Below are positions 18,761 through 29,729 of a stretch of DNA of 64,000 nt, piece after piece. The DNA is taken from contig NZ_JAAMQI010000006.1 in assembly GCF_013523165.1 (NCBI RefSeq), positions 1 to 64,000 of the forward strand, given 5' to 3'. Source of the DNA: Pseudomonas entomophila (GTDB lineage Bacteria; Pseudomonadota; Gammaproteobacteria; Pseudomonadales; Pseudomonadaceae). The notes under the pieces were generated by a model. It worked only from the letters and a program-made list of their open reading frames with translations, had not been told where the DNA came from and did no database searches. The translations under genes and the position numbers were made by a program. Within the stretch, counting starts at the first letter, position 1, and every line of letters starts with the position of its first letter.

Positions 18761-21078
18761 TTCTTCTTCAGCGTCTTGGCGTTGGCGAACAGCGAAGCCA
18801 TGGCGTTGTTGGCCGGCGCTGGCGTCTCGCGTGGCCGGGCCGGTTGCGCTGCGCGCGCACCGCCGGTGCCGTGGCCACGTCCACCGCGTTGGCCTTCGAC
18901 CTTCTCGCCCGGCGTGTCGCTCATGCGCATGGACAGGCCCACGCGCTTGCGCGGGATGTCCACCTCCATGACCTTGACCTTGACCACGTCGCCAGCCTTG
19001 ACCGCCTCGCGTGGATCCTTGACGAATTTTTCGGACAGCGCCGAAATGTGCACCAGGCCATCCTGGTGAACCCCGACGTCGACGAAGGCGCCGAAATTAG
19101 TCACGTTGGTCACCACGCCTTCGAGGATCATGCCGGGTTGCAGGTCCTTGAGGTCTTCCACGCCATCCTGGAACGTGGCGGTCTTGAATTCCGGGCGCGG
19201 GTCGCGGCCTGGCTTGTCCAGCTCCTGGAGGATGTCGGTGACCGTCGGCAGGCCGAAGGTCTCGTCGGTGAAACGCTTGGGGTCCAGGCGCTTGAGAAAG
19301 CCGCTGTCGCCGATCAGCGAGCGGATGTCGCGGTCGGTGGTGGCGGCGATGCGCTGGACCAGCGGGTAGGCTTCCGGGTGCACGGCCGACGCGTCCAGCG
19401 GGTTGTCACCGTTCATCACGCGCAGGAAGCCGGCGGCCTGCTCGAAGGTCTTCTCGCCCAGGCGGCTGACCTTCTTCAAGGCTGCACGGGTCGCGAACGG
19501 CCCGTTGGCGTCACGGTGTGCGACGATGTTGTGCGCCAGGGTCGCATTGAGGCCGGAGATGCGTGCCAGCAAGGCGACCGAGGCGGTGTTCACATCGACG
19601 CCCACGGCGTTCACGCAGTCCTCGACCACCGCGTCCAGGCCACGGGCCAGCTTCACCTGGGACACGTCGTGCTGGTACTGGCCGACCCCGATCGACTTGG
19701 GCTCGATCTTCACCAGCTCGGCGAGCGGATCCTGCAGGCGCCGCGCGATCGACACCGCGCCGCGCAGCGACACGTCCAGCTCGGGGAATTCACGGGCCGC
19801 CAGCTCCGAGGCCGAGTACACCGACGCGCCGGCCTCGGAGACCATGACCTTGGTCATCTTCAGGGCCGGGTACTTCTTGATCAGTTCGGCGGCCAGCTTG
19901 TCCGTCTCGCGGCTGGCGGTGCCGTTGCCGATGGCGATCAGCTCGACCGAATGCTTGGCGCACAGGGCTGCGAGCACGACGAGGGTGCGGTCCCAGTCGT
20001 TCTTCGGCACGTGCGGGTAGACGGTGGCGGTATCCAGCAGCTTGCCGGTGCGATCGACCACCGCGACCTTGCAACCGGTGCGCAACCCCGGGTCCAGGCC
20101 GAGGGTGGCGCGCGGCCCGGCGGGGGCGGCCAGCAGCAGGTCGTGCAGGTTGTGGGCGAACACCTCGATCGCTTCGCCTTCGGCGCGATCGCGCAGCTCG
20201 CCGAACAGGTCGGTCTCCAGGTGGGTGTAGAGCTTGACCTTCCAAGTCCAGCGCACCACCTCGCCCAGCCACTTGTCGGCCGGACGGCCACGGTTGGCCA
20301 CGCCGACGTGTTCCCCGATCATCAGCTCGCACGGGTGCAGGGTGCCTGGCAGCTCCTCGCCGACCTTGAGGGCCGCGCTCAGCACACCTTCGTTGCGCCC
20401 GCGGAAGATCGCCAGGGCTCGGTGCGACGGCACGCTGCGCAGCAGCTCGTCGTGGGCGAAGTAGTCGCGGAACTTGGCGCCTTCCTCCTCCTTGCCAGCG
20501 ACCAGGCGGGCGCTGAGCACCGCCTCCTGCTTGAGGAAGGTGCGCAGTTTCTCGAGCAGGCCGGCGTCTTCGGCGAAGCGCTCCATGAGGATGTACTTGG
20601 CGCCTTCGAGGGCGGCCTTGACGTCGGCCACGCCCTTGTCGGCCGCGACGAAACGGGCCGCTTCGATCTCCGGCGTCAGCTGCGGGTCGGCGAACAGCCC
20701 GTCGGCCAGTTCGCCCAGGCCGGCCTCGAGCGCGATCTGGCCCTTGGTGCGGCGCTTCTGCTTGTACGGCAGGTAGAGGTCTTCGAGGCGGGTCTTGGTG
20801 TCGGCCAGGTTGATCTCGCGCGTCAGTTCGGGCGTCAGCTTGCCCTGTTCCTGGATGCTGGCCAGGATGCTGGCGCGGCGCTCGTCGAGCTCGCGCAGGT
20901 ACCGCAGGCGTTCTTCCAGGTGGCGCAGCTGGGTGTCGTCCAGGCTGCCCGTCACCTCCTTGCGGTAACGCGCGATGAAGGGCACGGTCGAGCCTTCGTC
21001 CAACAGGGTGACGGCCGCCTCGACCTGCTGCGGGCGTACGCCCAGTTCCTCGGCGATACGGCTGTTGATGCTGTCCAT
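18757..21078 (-). CDS. tex: Transcription accessory protein Tex
   Basis: RNA-binding transcription accessory factor of 773 residues. It has an N-terminal Tex domain ([20 protein letters not shown]), a YqgF-like RNase H fold domain ([17 protein letters not shown]), helix-hairpin-helix segments, and a C-terminal S1 domain ([30 protein letters not shown]) followed by a basic, Gly/Arg-rich tail. ATG 21078 ([13 protein letters not shown]) is preferred over the upstream in-frame ATGs because the -10 box at 21142-21147 leaves room only for this start and it matches the family N terminus. Confidence 0.94.
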   Translation of the reverse strand: MDSINSRIAEELGVRPQQVEAAVTLLDEGSTVPFIARYRKEVTGSLDDTQLRHLEERLRYLRELDERRASILASIQEQGKLTPELTREINLADTKTRLEDLYLPYKQKRRTKGQIALEAGLGELADGLFADPQLTPEIEAARFVAADKGVADVKAALEGAKYILMERFAEDAGLLEKLRTFLKQEAVLSARLVAGKEEEGAKFRDYFAHDELLRSVPSHRALAIFRGRNEGVLSAALKVGEELPGTLHPCELMIGEHVGVANRGRPADKWLGEVVRWTWKVKLYTHLETDLFGELRDRAEGEAIEVFAHNLHDLLLAAPAGPRATLGLDPGLRTGCKVAVVDRTGKLLDTATVYPHVPKNDWDRTLVVLAALCAKHSVELIAIGNGTASRETDKLAAELIKKYPALKMTKVMVSEAGASVYSASELAAREFPELDVSLRGAVSIARRLQDPLAELVKIEPKSIGVGQYQHDVSQVKLARGLDAVVEDCVNAVGVDVNTASVALLARISGLNATLAHNIVAHRDANGPFATRAALKKVSRLGEKTFEQAAGFLRVMNGDNPLDASAVHPEAYPLVQRIAATTDRDIRSLIGDSGFLKRLDPKRFTDETFGLPTVTDILQELDKPGRDPRPEFKTATFQDGVEDLKDLQPGMILEGVVTNVTNFGAFVDVGVHQDGLVHISALSEKFVKDPREAVKAGDVVKVKVMEVDIPRKRVGLSMRMSDTPGEKVEGQRGGRGHGTGGARAAQPARPRETPAPANNAMASLFANAKTLKKK

Positions 21079-21141
21079 GGAGTCCACCTGAAAGTCTGTC
21101 GAGGCCGGCGCCATGACCGGCGGCACTGGGAAAAGCCGCGC

Positions 21142-21147
21142 ATTATA
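21142..21147 (-). promoter_or_regulatory. -10 box TATAAT for tex
   Basis: Read on the minus strand as GCGTATAATGCGC, 64 nt before the tex start. The -35 region is GC-rich and weak. The spacer 21079-21357 otherwise holds the ompR upstream region, including GGAGGAAAAATCTG and a CATAAT that could be the ompR -10. Confidence 0.5.
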
Positions 21148-21357
21148 CGCGCCGCGTCCCGGTTGCGGTGATGGCCCGGTGCCAGGCAGGCGGCGGGTGC
21201 GGCGCGCTCGGCGTCGTGCATCGCGCTCGGCGCGCTCGCTCGGGCCGGTGCCGCGCTGCGGATTCCGTGTTCCGGGAGGAAAAATCTGCTAACAATGCAC
21301 CCGGCACGGCGTCCCCTGGCTACGCCATAATGCGCGCCGAGATCAGAGGAGTTATCC

Positions 21358-22098
21358 ATGAGCAGCACCGCAACCAACGCTGAAGGCGAAAAGATTCTCA
21401 TCGTCGACGATGACCCGGGTCTGAGCAGCCTGCTGGAGCGCTTCTTCACCAGCAAGGGCTACCGTGCGCGCGCCGTCCCCAACGTGGAGCAGATGGACCG
21501 TCTGCTGGCCCGTGAAGTCTTCAATCTGATCGTGCTCGACCTGATGCTGCCGGGCGAGGATGGCCTCTCCGCCTGCCGTCGCCTGCGCGCGGGCAACAAC
21601 CAGATCCCGATCATCATGCTCACCGCCAAGGGCGACGAGCTCAGCCGGATCAAGGGCCTGGAGCTGGGGGCCGACGACTACCTGGCCAAACCGTTCAACC
21701 CCGACGAACTGGTCGCCCGGGTCAAGGCCGTGCTGCGCCGTCAGGCCACCAGCGTGCCGGGCGCACCGGGCAGCGAGGACGAGACGGTCACCTTCGGGGA
21801 CTACGCGCTGTCGCTGGCCACCCGCGAGCTGAAGAAGGGTGACGAGGTGCACATGCTCACCACCGGCGAGTTCGCGGTGCTCAAGGCCCTGGTCATGCAC
21901 GCACGTGAACCGCTGACCCGCGACAAGCTGATGAACCTGGCGCGGGGTCGCGAATGGGACGCGCTGGAACGCTCCATCGACGTGCAGATCTCGCGACTGC
22001 GCCGCATGATCGAGCCGGACCCGTCCAAGCCGCGCTACATCCAGACGGTCTGGGGTGTCGGCTATGTGTTCGTGCCGGACGGAAACGCCAGCAAATGA
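21358..22098 (+). CDS. ompR: Osmolarity response regulator OmpR
   Basis: OmpR/PhoB-type response regulator of 246 residues. The receiver domain (about 10-125) has acidic residues in VDDDPG, the phospho-acceptor Asp in LIVLDLMLPGEDG, and the conserved Lys in KPFNPDELVARVKAVLRR. A winged-helix DNA-binding domain (about 140-242) follows. The ribosome site is AGAGGAG. It pairs with EnvZ 124 nt downstream in the classic order and regulates envelope and porin genes in response to osmolarity; the exact targets here are not known. Confidence 0.95.
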   Translation: MSSTATNAEGEKILIVDDDPGLSSLLERFFTSKGYRARAVPNVEQMDRLLAREVFNLIVLDLMLPGEDGLSACRRLRAGNNQIPIIMLTAKGDELSRIKGLELGADDYLAKPFNPDELVARVKAVLRRQATSVPGAPGSEDETVTFGDYALSLATRELKKGDEVHMLTTGEFAVLKALVMHAREPLTRDKLMNLARGREWDALERSIDVQISRLRRMIEPDPSKPRYIQTVWGVGYVFVPDGNASK

Positions 22099-22222
22099 CG
22101 GCCAGCTCTTCGGCTGGCTGTGCCGCGACAGGGCGGGCCCACGGGTTCGCCCTGTTTTCGTCTGGGCCGTCCAAGACGATCCTGCCGGCTCGTTCACCCT
22201 CGCACCTTGGTAGCCGTTCCCG

Positions 22223-23536
22223 ATGAAGACCCCCGTGTGGTTCCCGCAAAGCTTCTTCGCCCGCACCTTGTGGCTGGTGCTGATCGTGGTGCTGTTCTCC
22301 AAGGCCCTGACCCTGGTCTACCTGCTGATGAACGAAGACGTGCTCGTCGATCGTCAGTACAGCCATGGTGTGGCGCTGACCCTGCGTGCCTACTGGGCCG
22401 CCGATGAGGAGAACCGCGACAAGATCGCCGAGGCCGCAGGCCTGATCCGCGTCACCGGCGCCGGTGTGCCCGAAGGTGAGCAGCACTGGCCCTACAGCGA
22501 GATCTACCAGCGCCAGATGCAGGCCGAGCTGGGCGAGGACACCGAGGTGCGTCTGCGCATCCACGCGCCGCCCGCGCTCTGGGTCAATGCTCCCAGCCTG
22601 GGGCCGGGCTGGCTGAAAGTGCCGTTGTATCCGCACCCCCTGCGCGGGCAGAAGATCTGGAACGTGCTGGGCTGGTTCCTGGCCATCGGCCTGCTCTCCA
22701 CCGCCTCGGCCTGGATCTTCGTGCGCCAGCTCAACCAGCCGCTCAAGCGCCTGGTGTTCGCCGCGCGCCAGTTGGGGCAGGGGCGCAGCGTGCGCCTGCC
22801 GATCAGCGACACGCCCAGTGAAATGACCGAGGTGTACCGCTCGTTCAACCAGATGGCCGAGGACGTCGAGCAGGCCGCACGCGAACGCGAACTGATGCTG
22901 GCCGGTGTTTCCCACGACCTGCGCACGCCGCTGACACGCTTGCGGCTGTCGTTGTCCCTGCTGCCGACCGAAGGCGAGCTGACCGACGACATGGTGCGTG
23001 ACATCGAGGACATGGATGCCATCCTCGACCAGTTCCTGGCCTTCATCCGTGACGGTCGCGACGAGCCTGTCGAGGAGGTCGACCTGGTGAGCCTGGTGCA
23101 CGAGGTGGTGGCGCCGTTCAATCAGCCGGAGGAGCGCGTGCGGCTGTGCCTGGAGCCCATTCCACCCTTCCCGCTGCGCCGGGTCTCGGTCAAGCGCATG
23201 CTGACCAACTTGGTGGGCAATGCCCTGTATCACGCGGGCGAGGCAGTGGAAGTCGCCGCGTCCGTGTCCGGGGATCAGAGCGCGCCCTACGTGGTGCTGA
23301 GCGTGCTCGACCGGGGCGCGGGCATCGATCCGTCGGAGCTGGAGACCATCTTCAACCCGTTCATCCGCGGGGACCGGGCACGCAGCGGCAAGGGCACCGG
23401 GCTGGGTCTGGCCATCGTCAAGCGCATTGCCGCACAGCATGGCGGCAACGTCGAACTGCGCAATCGCTCTGGCGGGGGCATCGAGGCCCGTGTGCGCCTG
23501 CCGTTGGGGTTGCTGCTGCCACGCGATGCGGTCTGA
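22223..23536 (+). CDS. envZ: Osmolarity sensor histidine kinase EnvZ
   Basis: Membrane sensor kinase of 437 residues. It has a TM1 near 12-32, a periplasmic loop, a TM2 near 148-168, a HAMP domain (RQLNQPLKRLVFAARQLG), the phospho-acceptor box GVSHDLRTPLTRLRLSLSLL, and an ATPase domain with N box NLVGNALYHA, DRGAGID and GKGTGLGLAIVKRI. It phosphorylates and dephosphorylates OmpR. The 124-nt spacer to ompR carries no gene. Confidence 0.95.
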   Translation: MKTPVWFPQSFFARTLWLVLIVVLFSKALTLVYLLMNEDVLVDRQYSHGVALTLRAYWAADEENRDKIAEAAGLIRVTGAGVPEGEQHWPYSEIYQRQMQAELGEDTEVRLRIHAPPALWVNAPSLGPGWLKVPLYPHPLRGQKIWNVLGWFLAIGLLSTASAWIFVRQLNQPLKRLVFAARQLGQGRSVRLPISDTPSEMTEVYRSFNQMAEDVEQAARERELMLAGVSHDLRTPLTRLRLSLSLLPTEGELTDDMVRDIEDMDAILDQFLAFIRDGRDEPVEEVDLVSLVHEVVAPFNQPEERVRLCLEPIPPFPLRRVSVKRMLTNLVGNALYHAGEAVEVAASVSGDQSAPYVVLSVLDRGAGIDPSELETIFNPFIRGDRARSGKGTGLGLAIVKRIAAQHGGNVELRNRSGGGIEARVRLPLGLLLPRDAV

Positions 23537-23591
23537 GCCGCCGTCCTGAGTCGGATCCTGCCGGGCGCGATGCCCGGCAGGGGCGACGGGG

Positions 23592-24497
23592 TCAGCCCTT
23601 GCCCTTGGTACGGGTCTGGTTCGGCCCGCCGTGTTTTTCCAGGTGTTCGATGATCATCCCGGCGACGTCCTTGCTGGTGGTGACCTCGATGCCTTCCAGC
23701 CCTGGGGACGAGTTGACCTCCATGACCAGCGGCCCGTGGTTGGAGCGCAGGATGTCCACGCCGGCGACGCTCAGGCCCATGACCTTGGCGGCGCGGATGG
23801 CGGTCATGCGCTCCTCGGGCGTGATCTTGATCAGGCTGGCGACGCCGCCGCGGTGCAGGTTGGAGCGAAACTCGCCAGGCTTGGCCTGACGCTTCATCGA
23901 GGCGATGACCTTGTCGCCCACCACGAAGCAGCGGATGTCGGCGCCGCCGGCTTCCTTGATGTACTCCTGCACCATGATGTTCTGCTTGAGGCCCATGAAG
24001 GCCTCGATCACCGATTCGGCTGCCTTGGTGGTTTCGCACAGCACCACGCCGATCCCCTGGGTGCCTTCCAGGACCTTGATCACCAACGGCGCGCCGTTGA
24101 CCATCTGGATGAGGTCCGGAATGTCGTCGGGGGAGTGGGCGAAGCCGGTGATCGGCAGGCCGATGCCCCGTCGGGACAACAGCTGCAGCGAACGCAGCTT
24201 GTCCCGCGAGCGGGCGATGGCCACCGATTCGTTGAGCGGGAACACGCCCATCATCTCGAACTGGCGCAACACCGCGCAGCCGTAGAAGGTCACCGAGGCC
24301 CCGATGCGCGGGATCACGGCGTCGAAGCCTTCCAGCGGTTTGCCCCGGTAGTGGATCTGCGGCTTGTGGCTGGCGATGTTCATGTAGGCGCGCAGGGTGT
24401 CGATCACCACCATTTCATGGCCGCGTTGAGTACCGGCTTCGACCAGGCGGCGGGTTGAATACAGACGCGGGTTACGCGAAAGCACAGCGATCTTCAT
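23592..24497 (-). CDS. rimK: Ribosomal protein S6 glutamate ligase RimK
   Basis: ATP-grasp ligase (301 residues, the usual length) that adds glutamates to the C terminus of ribosomal protein S6. Conserved landmarks include [22 protein letters not shown], the ATP-binding [15 protein letters not shown], and the metal site region [14 protein letters not shown]. In pseudomonads Rim proteins influence the proteome and c-di-GMP responses. The start overlaps the upstream protease gene stop by 4 nt, giving a rimBK unit. Confidence 0.93.
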   Translation of the reverse strand: MKIAVLSRNPRLYSTRRLVEAGTQRGHEMVVIDTLRAYMNIASHKPQIHYRGKPLEGFDAVIPRIGASVTFYGCAVLRQFEMMGVFPLNESVAIARSRDKLRSLQLLSRRGIGLPITGFAHSPDDIPDLIQMVNGAPLVIKVLEGTQGIGVVLCETTKAAESVIEAFMGLKQNIMVQEYIKEAGGADIRCFVVGDKVIASMKRQAKPGEFRSNLHRGGVASLIKITPEERMTAIRAAKVMGLSVAGVDILRSNHGPLVMEVNSSPGLEGIEVTTSKDVAGMIIEHLEKHGGPNQTRTKGKG

Positions 24498-24976
24498 GCA
24501 GCACCTGTGGCTGGAATGGTTGAAACCGGAAAGGCCGGTTTATCCTGGACGTACTTCAGACCCGGGTTGACCACCAGTTGACCCTGGACCAGCGCCCTGG
24601 AGCCTAGCAGCAGGCGGTAGCGCATGGTCTTGCGACAGGTCAGCGTGAACTCGACGTCCCAGACCCGATCGCCCAATGCCAGGGGCGTGCGGATCACGTA
24701 GCGATACTGGGCGTGGCCATTGGAGCTCTTGATGGTCTTCATGGTCACCAGGGGCGCTTCGCAGCGGCGATGCCGCAGCTGCACGATCGAACCGAGGTGG
24801 GCAGTGAATCTGACCCACGGCTGACCGTCTCGTTCGAACGGCTCGATGTCCGTCGCATGCAAGGCGGACGTGCTGGCTCCGGTGTCGACCTTGGCACGCA
24901 AGCCGGCCAGGCCGAGCAGGGGCAGGGCCACCCACTCGCGCAGGCCGATCACACTCAGGTGGTCAAATGTTTTCAC
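24494..24976 (-). CDS. rimB: RimB retropepsin-like protease
   Basis: Member of the Zn_protease/retropepsin-like family coupled to RimK; in Pseudomonas RimB is reported to act with RimK on ribosomal S6 modification. The key motif [13 protein letters not shown] (about 28-40) matches an aspartic-protease DTG active site, and [12 protein letters not shown] follows near the end. The start chosen is GTG 24976 (160 residues) with AGGGTGA about 7 nt upstream; the frame is open to 25132 but the added residues look non-coding and would overlap the divergent hslR promoter. Confidence 0.82.
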   Translation of the reverse strand: MKTFDHLSVIGLREWVALPLLGLAGLRAKVDTGASTSALHATDIEPFERDGQPWVRFTAHLGSIVQLRHRRCEAPLVTMKTIKSSNGHAQYRYVIRTPLALGDRVWDVEFTLTCRKTMRYRLLLGSRALVQGQLVVNPGLKYVQDKPAFPVSTIPATGAA

Positions 24977-25088
24977 GACTGCATCACCCTGCGAATTCAG
25001 GTGGGCACTGTACTGCACGGCAGGGCGTTTTTGCATCCGCCACCGACAGTAGTACAGTTCTGTGACAGACAGCATTCGAGGAAGCGAG

Positions 25089-25490
25089 ATGGCGCAAAAG
25101 TCGGAAGAAGACGACAAGGTCCGTCTGGACAAATGGCTATGGGCCGCACGGTTCTACAAGACCCGCGCCCTGGCCAAGGCGGCGATCGAAAGCGGCAAGG
25201 TGCATTGTCGGGGCGAGCGCTGCAAGCCGGGCAAGGAACCACGGGTCGGTGATCACTTCGTGCTGCGCACCGGCTTCGACGAGCGCACCATCGTGGTCAA
25301 GGCGCTCTCCGTGGTGCGCCGGGGGGCGCCGGAGGCCCAGACGCTGTACGAGGAGACCGAGGACAGCATCCGGCGTCGGCAGCAGGCGGCGGACCTGCGC
25401 AAGGCCGGGGCGCTCGGTGTCACCACCGAGGGGCGCCCGACCAAGAAGCAGCGCCGGCAGATCCATCAGCTGCAGGGTAGCCATGACTGA
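25089..25490 (+). CDS. hslR: Ribosome-associated heat-shock protein Hsp15
   Basis: S4-domain RNA-binding protein (133 residues) that binds 50S subunits carrying stalled peptidyl-tRNA. The S4 domain begins VRLDKWLWAARFYKTRALA, and a basic tail ends PTKKQRRQIHQL. ATG 25089 is preferred for its GAGGAAGCG ribosome site; an in-frame start at 25062 has none. Divergent from rimBK. Confidence 0.92.
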   Translation: MAQKSEEDDKVRLDKWLWAARFYKTRALAKAAIESGKVHCRGERCKPGKEPRVGDHFVLRTGFDERTIVVKALSVVRRGAPEAQTLYEETEDSIRRRQQAADLRKAGALGVTTEGRPTKKQRRQIHQLQGSHD

Positions 25491-25519
25491 GGCGACGGGG
25501 CGCTAAGGCGCCCCGGTCA

Positions 25520-26323
25520 TCAACGTGGCGCCTTGACCACGCTCAGGCACTTGACCAGCGGCACTCGCGCCAGCAGCGCGAACAGCCCGGACGTCCAGCG
25601 CAGCAGGGCCGCGCTGGCCTTGGCTGCCAAGGGCGTATAGCAGCTCCAGCCCAGGGCCAGGATCGCCATCAGCAGGCCACCGATGTAGTCGTCCTGGCCC
25701 CAGTGGGCACCGGCGACCAGGCGCGGCAGCATGAACAGCACGGCCAGGCCCCAGACCACCAGGTACTGCCCGATGCGACGGCTGAACAGGCTCATGAACA
25801 GTGCCCAGATCAGCAGCACGGAGGCATGATCGCCCGGGAAACTCTGGCCGGAGCGGTCCTTGAGTTCCCAGCGCGCTTCCAGGTGCGGGTAGAAGTCGCT
25901 TAGGCGCACGGCATCGGGCAGCACCATCGACGGGCTCTCGTGTTGCCAGCCCATCGCGTCGGTCCACTTGGAAAACAGCGCACGAATCACCACTAACAGG
26001 ATCAGCGTGACCAGAAAGCCGAAGAAGGCTTCGCGGACCTGGCAGGCCCTGAACACCCAATTGCCCTTGATCAGCAGGCCCAGCAGGATCAACCCCACGA
26101 CGATGTCGAACGGGCGCAGGCTGCCGACCGCCCAGATCGACCGCCACACCACATGGTCGGTCAGCGGCGTATTGAGGCTGTGGAACAGCCATTCGTCGAA
26201 TGCGGTGCACAACATCTGGCCAAGTGGCCATAACCAGAAACACAGTAGAGCGATGGGCAGCACGGTACAGGCTGCCAATGGCCCCCAGGACCACTTGGCT
26301 TGGAACAGTGGCCGATTGTCCAT
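25520..26323 (-). CDS. PAP2-family membrane phosphatase, LpxT-like
   Basis: Integral membrane phosphatase or phosphotransferase of 267 residues with about six hydrophobic segments. PAP2 motif 2 reads SFPGDHAS and motif 3 [16 protein letters not shown]; motif 1 is a KDRSG-type basic stretch just before. The layout and RPFDIVVG near the first third recall LpxT, which moves phosphate from undecaprenyl pyrophosphate to lipid A, so an envelope role is likely. Whether the acceptor is lipid A or only water cannot be told from sequence. Divergent from hslO. Confidence 0.8.
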   Translation of the reverse strand: MDNRPLFQAKWSWGPLAACTVLPIALLCFWLWPLGQMLCTAFDEWLFHSLNTPLTDHVVWRSIWAVGSLRPFDIVVGLILLGLLIKGNWVFRACQVREAFFGFLVTLILLVVIRALFSKWTDAMGWQHESPSMVLPDAVRLSDFYPHLEARWELKDRSGQSFPGDHASVLLIWALFMSLFSRRIGQYLVVWGLAVLFMLPRLVAGAHWGQDDYIGGLLMAILALGWSCYTPLAAKASAALLRWTSGLFALLARVPLVKCLSVVKAPR

Positions 26324-26431
26324 AAGATACCTTCCATTACACGCAGGGATTCAAGACGCCACGAGGGCGCCAAAACGGGCTCGTCATCGAGCTGCAAACA
26401 TTTTGTCATTATTTTCAGATACCCAGAACTC

Positions 26432-27334
26432 ATGCACGATATTCCCGAGACCGATTTCACCCAACGTTTCATCTTCGATGACCGCGATGTGCGCGGCGAG
26501 TGGGTGCAACTGGACCGCAGCTACGCCGAAGTGCTGGCCCGTCACCCGTATCCGCGCCCGGTGGCCCTGCTGCTTGGCGAACTCATGGCCGCTGCCGCGC
26601 TGCTGGTGGGGACGCTGAAGTTCGACGGCATCATGACCCTGCAGGCGCGTTCGTCGGGGCCGGTCCCTTTGCTGATGGTCGAGTGCTCCAGCGAGCGCGA
26701 CATCCGCGGCATGGCCCGTTACGAAGCCGAGCAGATCGCCGACGACGCCACCTTGCACCAACTGATGCCTTCGGGCGACCTGACCTTCACCATCGACCCG
26801 GTCAAGGGCCAGCGTTATCAGGGGATCGTCGACCTGGACGGTACCGACCTGTCGCAGTGCTTCACCAACTACTTCGTGCAGTCGCAGCAGGTGAACACCC
26901 GCTTCTGGCTCGACGCCAACGGTGAGCACGCCCGCGGCCTGCTGCTGCAGCAGTTGCCGGTCGACCGTGAACGCGACGAGGACGACCGCGCGGCCAGCTG
27001 GCAGCACGTGACGACCCTGGCCGCGACCCTGTCGCACGAAGAGCTTCTGACGCTCGACAACCAGACCCTGCTGCACCGCCTGTACCACGACGAGGCCGTA
27101 CGCCTGTTCGATACCCACCCGCTGCGCTTTCGCTGCAGCTGCTCCCGCGAGCGTTCCGGCAATGCCCTGATCAGCCTGGGCGAAGCCGATGCACTGGCCC
27201 TGGTGCACGAAATGAACAACCGCGTCGAGGTCGATTGCCAGTTCTGCAACGAGCGCTATGTCTTCGATGAAGCCGACATTCGCCAACTGTTTGCAGGGGG
27301 CGGGACAGAAGCGCCGTCAGAAACTCGTCACTGA
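26432..27334 (+). CDS. hslO: Redox-regulated chaperone Hsp33
   Basis: Holdase chaperone activated by oxidation, 300 residues. Near the C terminus CSC (about 235-237) and CQFC (about 266-269) form the zinc redox switch. The N-terminal core shows [28 protein letters not shown] 26432 ([17 protein letters not shown]) fits the family start; the frame is open to 26300 but those residues lie in the shared promoter region with the PAP2 gene. It works with the stress protein gene hslR nearby. Confidence 0.94.
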   Translation: MHDIPETDFTQRFIFDDRDVRGEWVQLDRSYAEVLARHPYPRPVALLLGELMAAAALLVGTLKFDGIMTLQARSSGPVPLLMVECSSERDIRGMARYEAEQIADDATLHQLMPSGDLTFTIDPVKGQRYQGIVDLDGTDLSQCFTNYFVQSQQVNTRFWLDANGEHARGLLLQQLPVDRERDEDDRAASWQHVTTLAATLSHEELLTLDNQTLLHRLYHDEAVRLFDTHPLRFRCSCSRERSGNALISLGEADALALVHEMNNRVEVDCQFCNERYVFDEADIRQLFAGGGTEAPSETRH

Positions 27335-27515
27335 AACGTTTAATCTCAGGGGATTCTCCTGTCATGCAGCGCTAAGCGGCTGTTCTGACAGGAGGGGTCT
27401 ACTTTTTTTGGGCGTTTCTGGCATAATCCGGCCACTTTTTTTCGCTGTAGTAGTTTGGAACAGACGACTACAAAACGTTTGGAACACTCGGCCGCAGGCC
27501 TGATAGGGTATTCTC

Positions 27516-29057
27516 ATGACGCAAGCCAACAACACCGTGTACACCGACCTGAATGTCGATGATCTGGTAAAAGAAGCGCTGTCTCGCGGTGAAGGGGAGT
27601 TGGCTGACACGGGTGCGCTGGTGGTGCAAACCGGCCACCGTACCGGGCGTTCGCCAGCCGATCGTTTCATCGTCGACGAGCCGAGCACCACCGAGGCCAT
27701 CGCCTGGGGCCCGATCAACCGCAAGTTCCCGGCCGACAAGTTCGATGCCCTGTGGGACCGCGTGGAAACCTTCAACGCTGCCCAGGATCACTTCGTTTCC
27801 TACGTTCACGTAGGGGCTGCCGACGCGCACTACCTGCCCGTGCGCATGACCACCCAGACGGCCTGGCAGAACCTGTTCGGCCGCTGCCTGTTCATCAACC
27901 CGGCCCAGTACAACCCGGCCGGTCGTGACGAGTGGCAGATCCTCAACGTGGCCAACTTCGAGTGCGTACCCGAGCGTGACGGCACCCACTCCGATGGTTG
28001 CGTGATCATCAACTTCGCCCAGAAGAAGGTGCTGATCGCAGGCATGCGCTACGCCGGCGAAATGAAGAAAGCCATGTTCTCGGTGCAGAACTTCCTGCTG
28101 CCGGCGGCCGACGTGCTGCCGATGCACTGCGCTGCCAACATCGGCGAAGACGGCGACGTCACCCTGTTCTTCGGCCTGTCCGGCACCGGCAAGACCACCC
28201 TGTCGGCCGACGAAAGCCGCTACCTGATCGGTGACGACGAGCACGGCTGGGGCGAAGGCGTGGTGTTCAACATGGAAGGCGGTTGCTATGCCAAGTGCAT
28301 CGACCTGTCCGAGAAGAACGAGCCGGTCATCTGGAAAGCCATCAAGCACGGTGCGGTGCTGGAAAACGTCATCATCGATGACGCCAAGCACGCCGACTAC
28401 ACCGACGTCAGCCTGACTCAGAACAGCCGTGCCGCCTACCCGCTCGAGCACGTTGCCAAGCGCTCCGACGCCAACCTGGGCGGCGAGCCGAACGCAGTCA
28501 TCTTCCTGACCTGCGACCTGACCGGCGTACTGCCTCCGGTGTCGATCCTGAACAACGAGCAGGCGGCCTACCACTTCCTGTCCGGCTACACCGCCTTGGT
28601 CGGTTCCACCGAGATGGGGTCGGGCAGCGGCATCAAGTCGACCTTCTCCACCTGCTTCGGCGCGCCGTTCTTCCCGCGCCCGGCCGGTGAGTACGCCGAG
28701 CTGCTGATCAAGCGTATCAATGGCTTCGGGTCCAAGGTCTACCTGGTCAACACCGGCTGGACCGGTGGTGGCTACGGCGTCGGCAAGCGTTTCAACATCC
28801 CGACCACCCGTGCCGTGATCGCCGCCATCCAGAGCGGCGCGCTGATCGGTGCCGAGACCGAGCACCTGGACATCATCAATCTGGACGTGCCGAAGGCCGT
28901 GCCTGGCGTCGAGACCAACCTGCTCAACCCACGCAACACCTGGGCTGATCCGGCTGCCTACGACGAGGCCGCCAAAGGCCTGGCGAAGCTGTTCATCGAG
29001 AACTTCAAGAAGTTCGAAGTTTCCGAGGCCATCGCGGCAGCGGGTCCACAGCTGTAA
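27516..29057 (+). CDS. pckA: ATP-type phosphoenolpyruvate carboxykinase
   Basis: Converts oxaloacetate plus ATP to phosphoenolpyruvate, CO2 and ADP: the first committed step of gluconeogenesis. The product is 513 residues, the usual size. It carries the kinase P-loop [16 protein letters not shown], the substrate motif [15 protein letters not shown] and the metal-binding [15 protein letters not shown] region (here [14 protein letters not shown]). The spacer upstream (27335-27515) contains a CATAAT -10 candidate at 27422-27427 and T-rich tracts. A REP-like hairpin lies downstream. Confidence 0.96.
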   Translation: MTQANNTVYTDLNVDDLVKEALSRGEGELADTGALVVQTGHRTGRSPADRFIVDEPSTTEAIAWGPINRKFPADKFDALWDRVETFNAAQDHFVSYVHVGAADAHYLPVRMTTQTAWQNLFGRCLFINPAQYNPAGRDEWQILNVANFECVPERDGTHSDGCVIINFAQKKVLIAGMRYAGEMKKAMFSVQNFLLPAADVLPMHCAANIGEDGDVTLFFGLSGTGKTTLSADESRYLIGDDEHGWGEGVVFNMEGGCYAKCIDLSEKNEPVIWKAIKHGAVLENVIIDDAKHADYTDVSLTQNSRAAYPLEHVAKRSDANLGGEPNAVIFLTCDLTGVLPPVSILNNEQAAYHFLSGYTALVGSTEMGSGSGIKSTFSTCFGAPFFPRPAGEYAELLIKRINGFGSKVYLVNTGWTGGGYGVGKRFNIPTTRAVIAAIQSGALIGAETEHLDIINLDVPKAVPGVETNLLNPRNTWADPAAYDEAAKGLAKLFIENFKKFEVSEAIAAAGPQL

Positions 29058-29130
29058 GAGGCTGGTGACTGCCCGACGGCTCAGTCACTGAGACCGTTGG
29101 GTTGAAGCACTCAGGGCCGCCAGGCGGCCC

Positions 29131-29203
29131 ATTGCTGGCAAGCCAGCTCCTACAAGGCACGCAATGGAGCCACGTGCCTTGTGGGAGCTGGCTTGCCAGC
29201 GAT
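29131..29203. repeat. 30-bp REP-type inverted repeat after pckA
   Basis: Arms 29131-29160 and 29174-29203 are reverse complements except for scattered mismatches, with core GCTGGCAAGCCAGCTCC and loop GCAATGGAGCCAC. It could form a long hairpin at the pckA transcript end. Confidence 0.75.
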
Positions 29204-29254
29204 TTGGCTGCGCAGCAGCCACCCGGACACCCTCTGACCAATAGGTCGCCCTCC

Positions 29255-29677
29255 ATGATCGATGCTCCCTCCCGTACCGATTGCGGTTACTTCCACACCC
29301 TCACCAGCCGTTACCAGGACAACGACGCCAATGGCTTCCTGTCGAGCGCAGCCGTGCACGCCTGTTTCGAGTCCGCCGTGCAGGCATTCTTGTTGCAACG
29401 GGCCGGGCTCGACCTGCGTGAGGGTGCGTTGGCGGCCTTCGTCATCCACACCTCGGCGGACTTCCTGGCGCTGCCCGGTTTCCCCGACGACCTCGAAGTG
29501 GGGCTGGGCATCCTGGGCGCCAGTGGAAGCACCGTGGAATATCGGCTCGTGCTGTTTCGCCGGGGCGACGATCAGGCCTGTGCGACGGGCCGGTGGGTGC
29601 AGGTGTTCGTCGACCGCGCCAGTGGAGAGCCGGCGCGGTTGCCGGAAGGGCTGAGAGAAGCACTGCGGACCCTGTAG
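29255..29677 (+). CDS. 4-hydroxybenzoyl-CoA-type thioesterase
   Basis: A 140-residue hotdog-fold protein opening with the YbgC/4HBT pattern YFHTLTSRYQDNDANGF, where the Asp-containing stretch corresponds to the active-site region, then HTSADFLALPGFPDDLEVG. Likely hydrolyses an acyl-CoA; the substrate is unknown. ATG 29255 starts the homologous region; no strong ribosome site is present, so expression may be low. Confidence 0.78.
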   Translation: MIDAPSRTDCGYFHTLTSRYQDNDANGFLSSAAVHACFESAVQAFLLQRAGLDLREGALAAFVIHTSADFLALPGFPDDLEVGLGILGASGSTVEYRLVLFRRGDDQACATGRWVQVFVDRASGEPARLPEGLREALRTL

Positions 29678-29729
29678 GCCGGGTGCAAGCCAGGGCCGGC
29701 TACAGGGGCGGGTAGGCCCGGCGTCGCCC

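Noticed and set aside
18844..21171. Long open frame antisense to tex
   Set aside because: The same reverse-strand artefact; tex shows complete family domains on the other strand.
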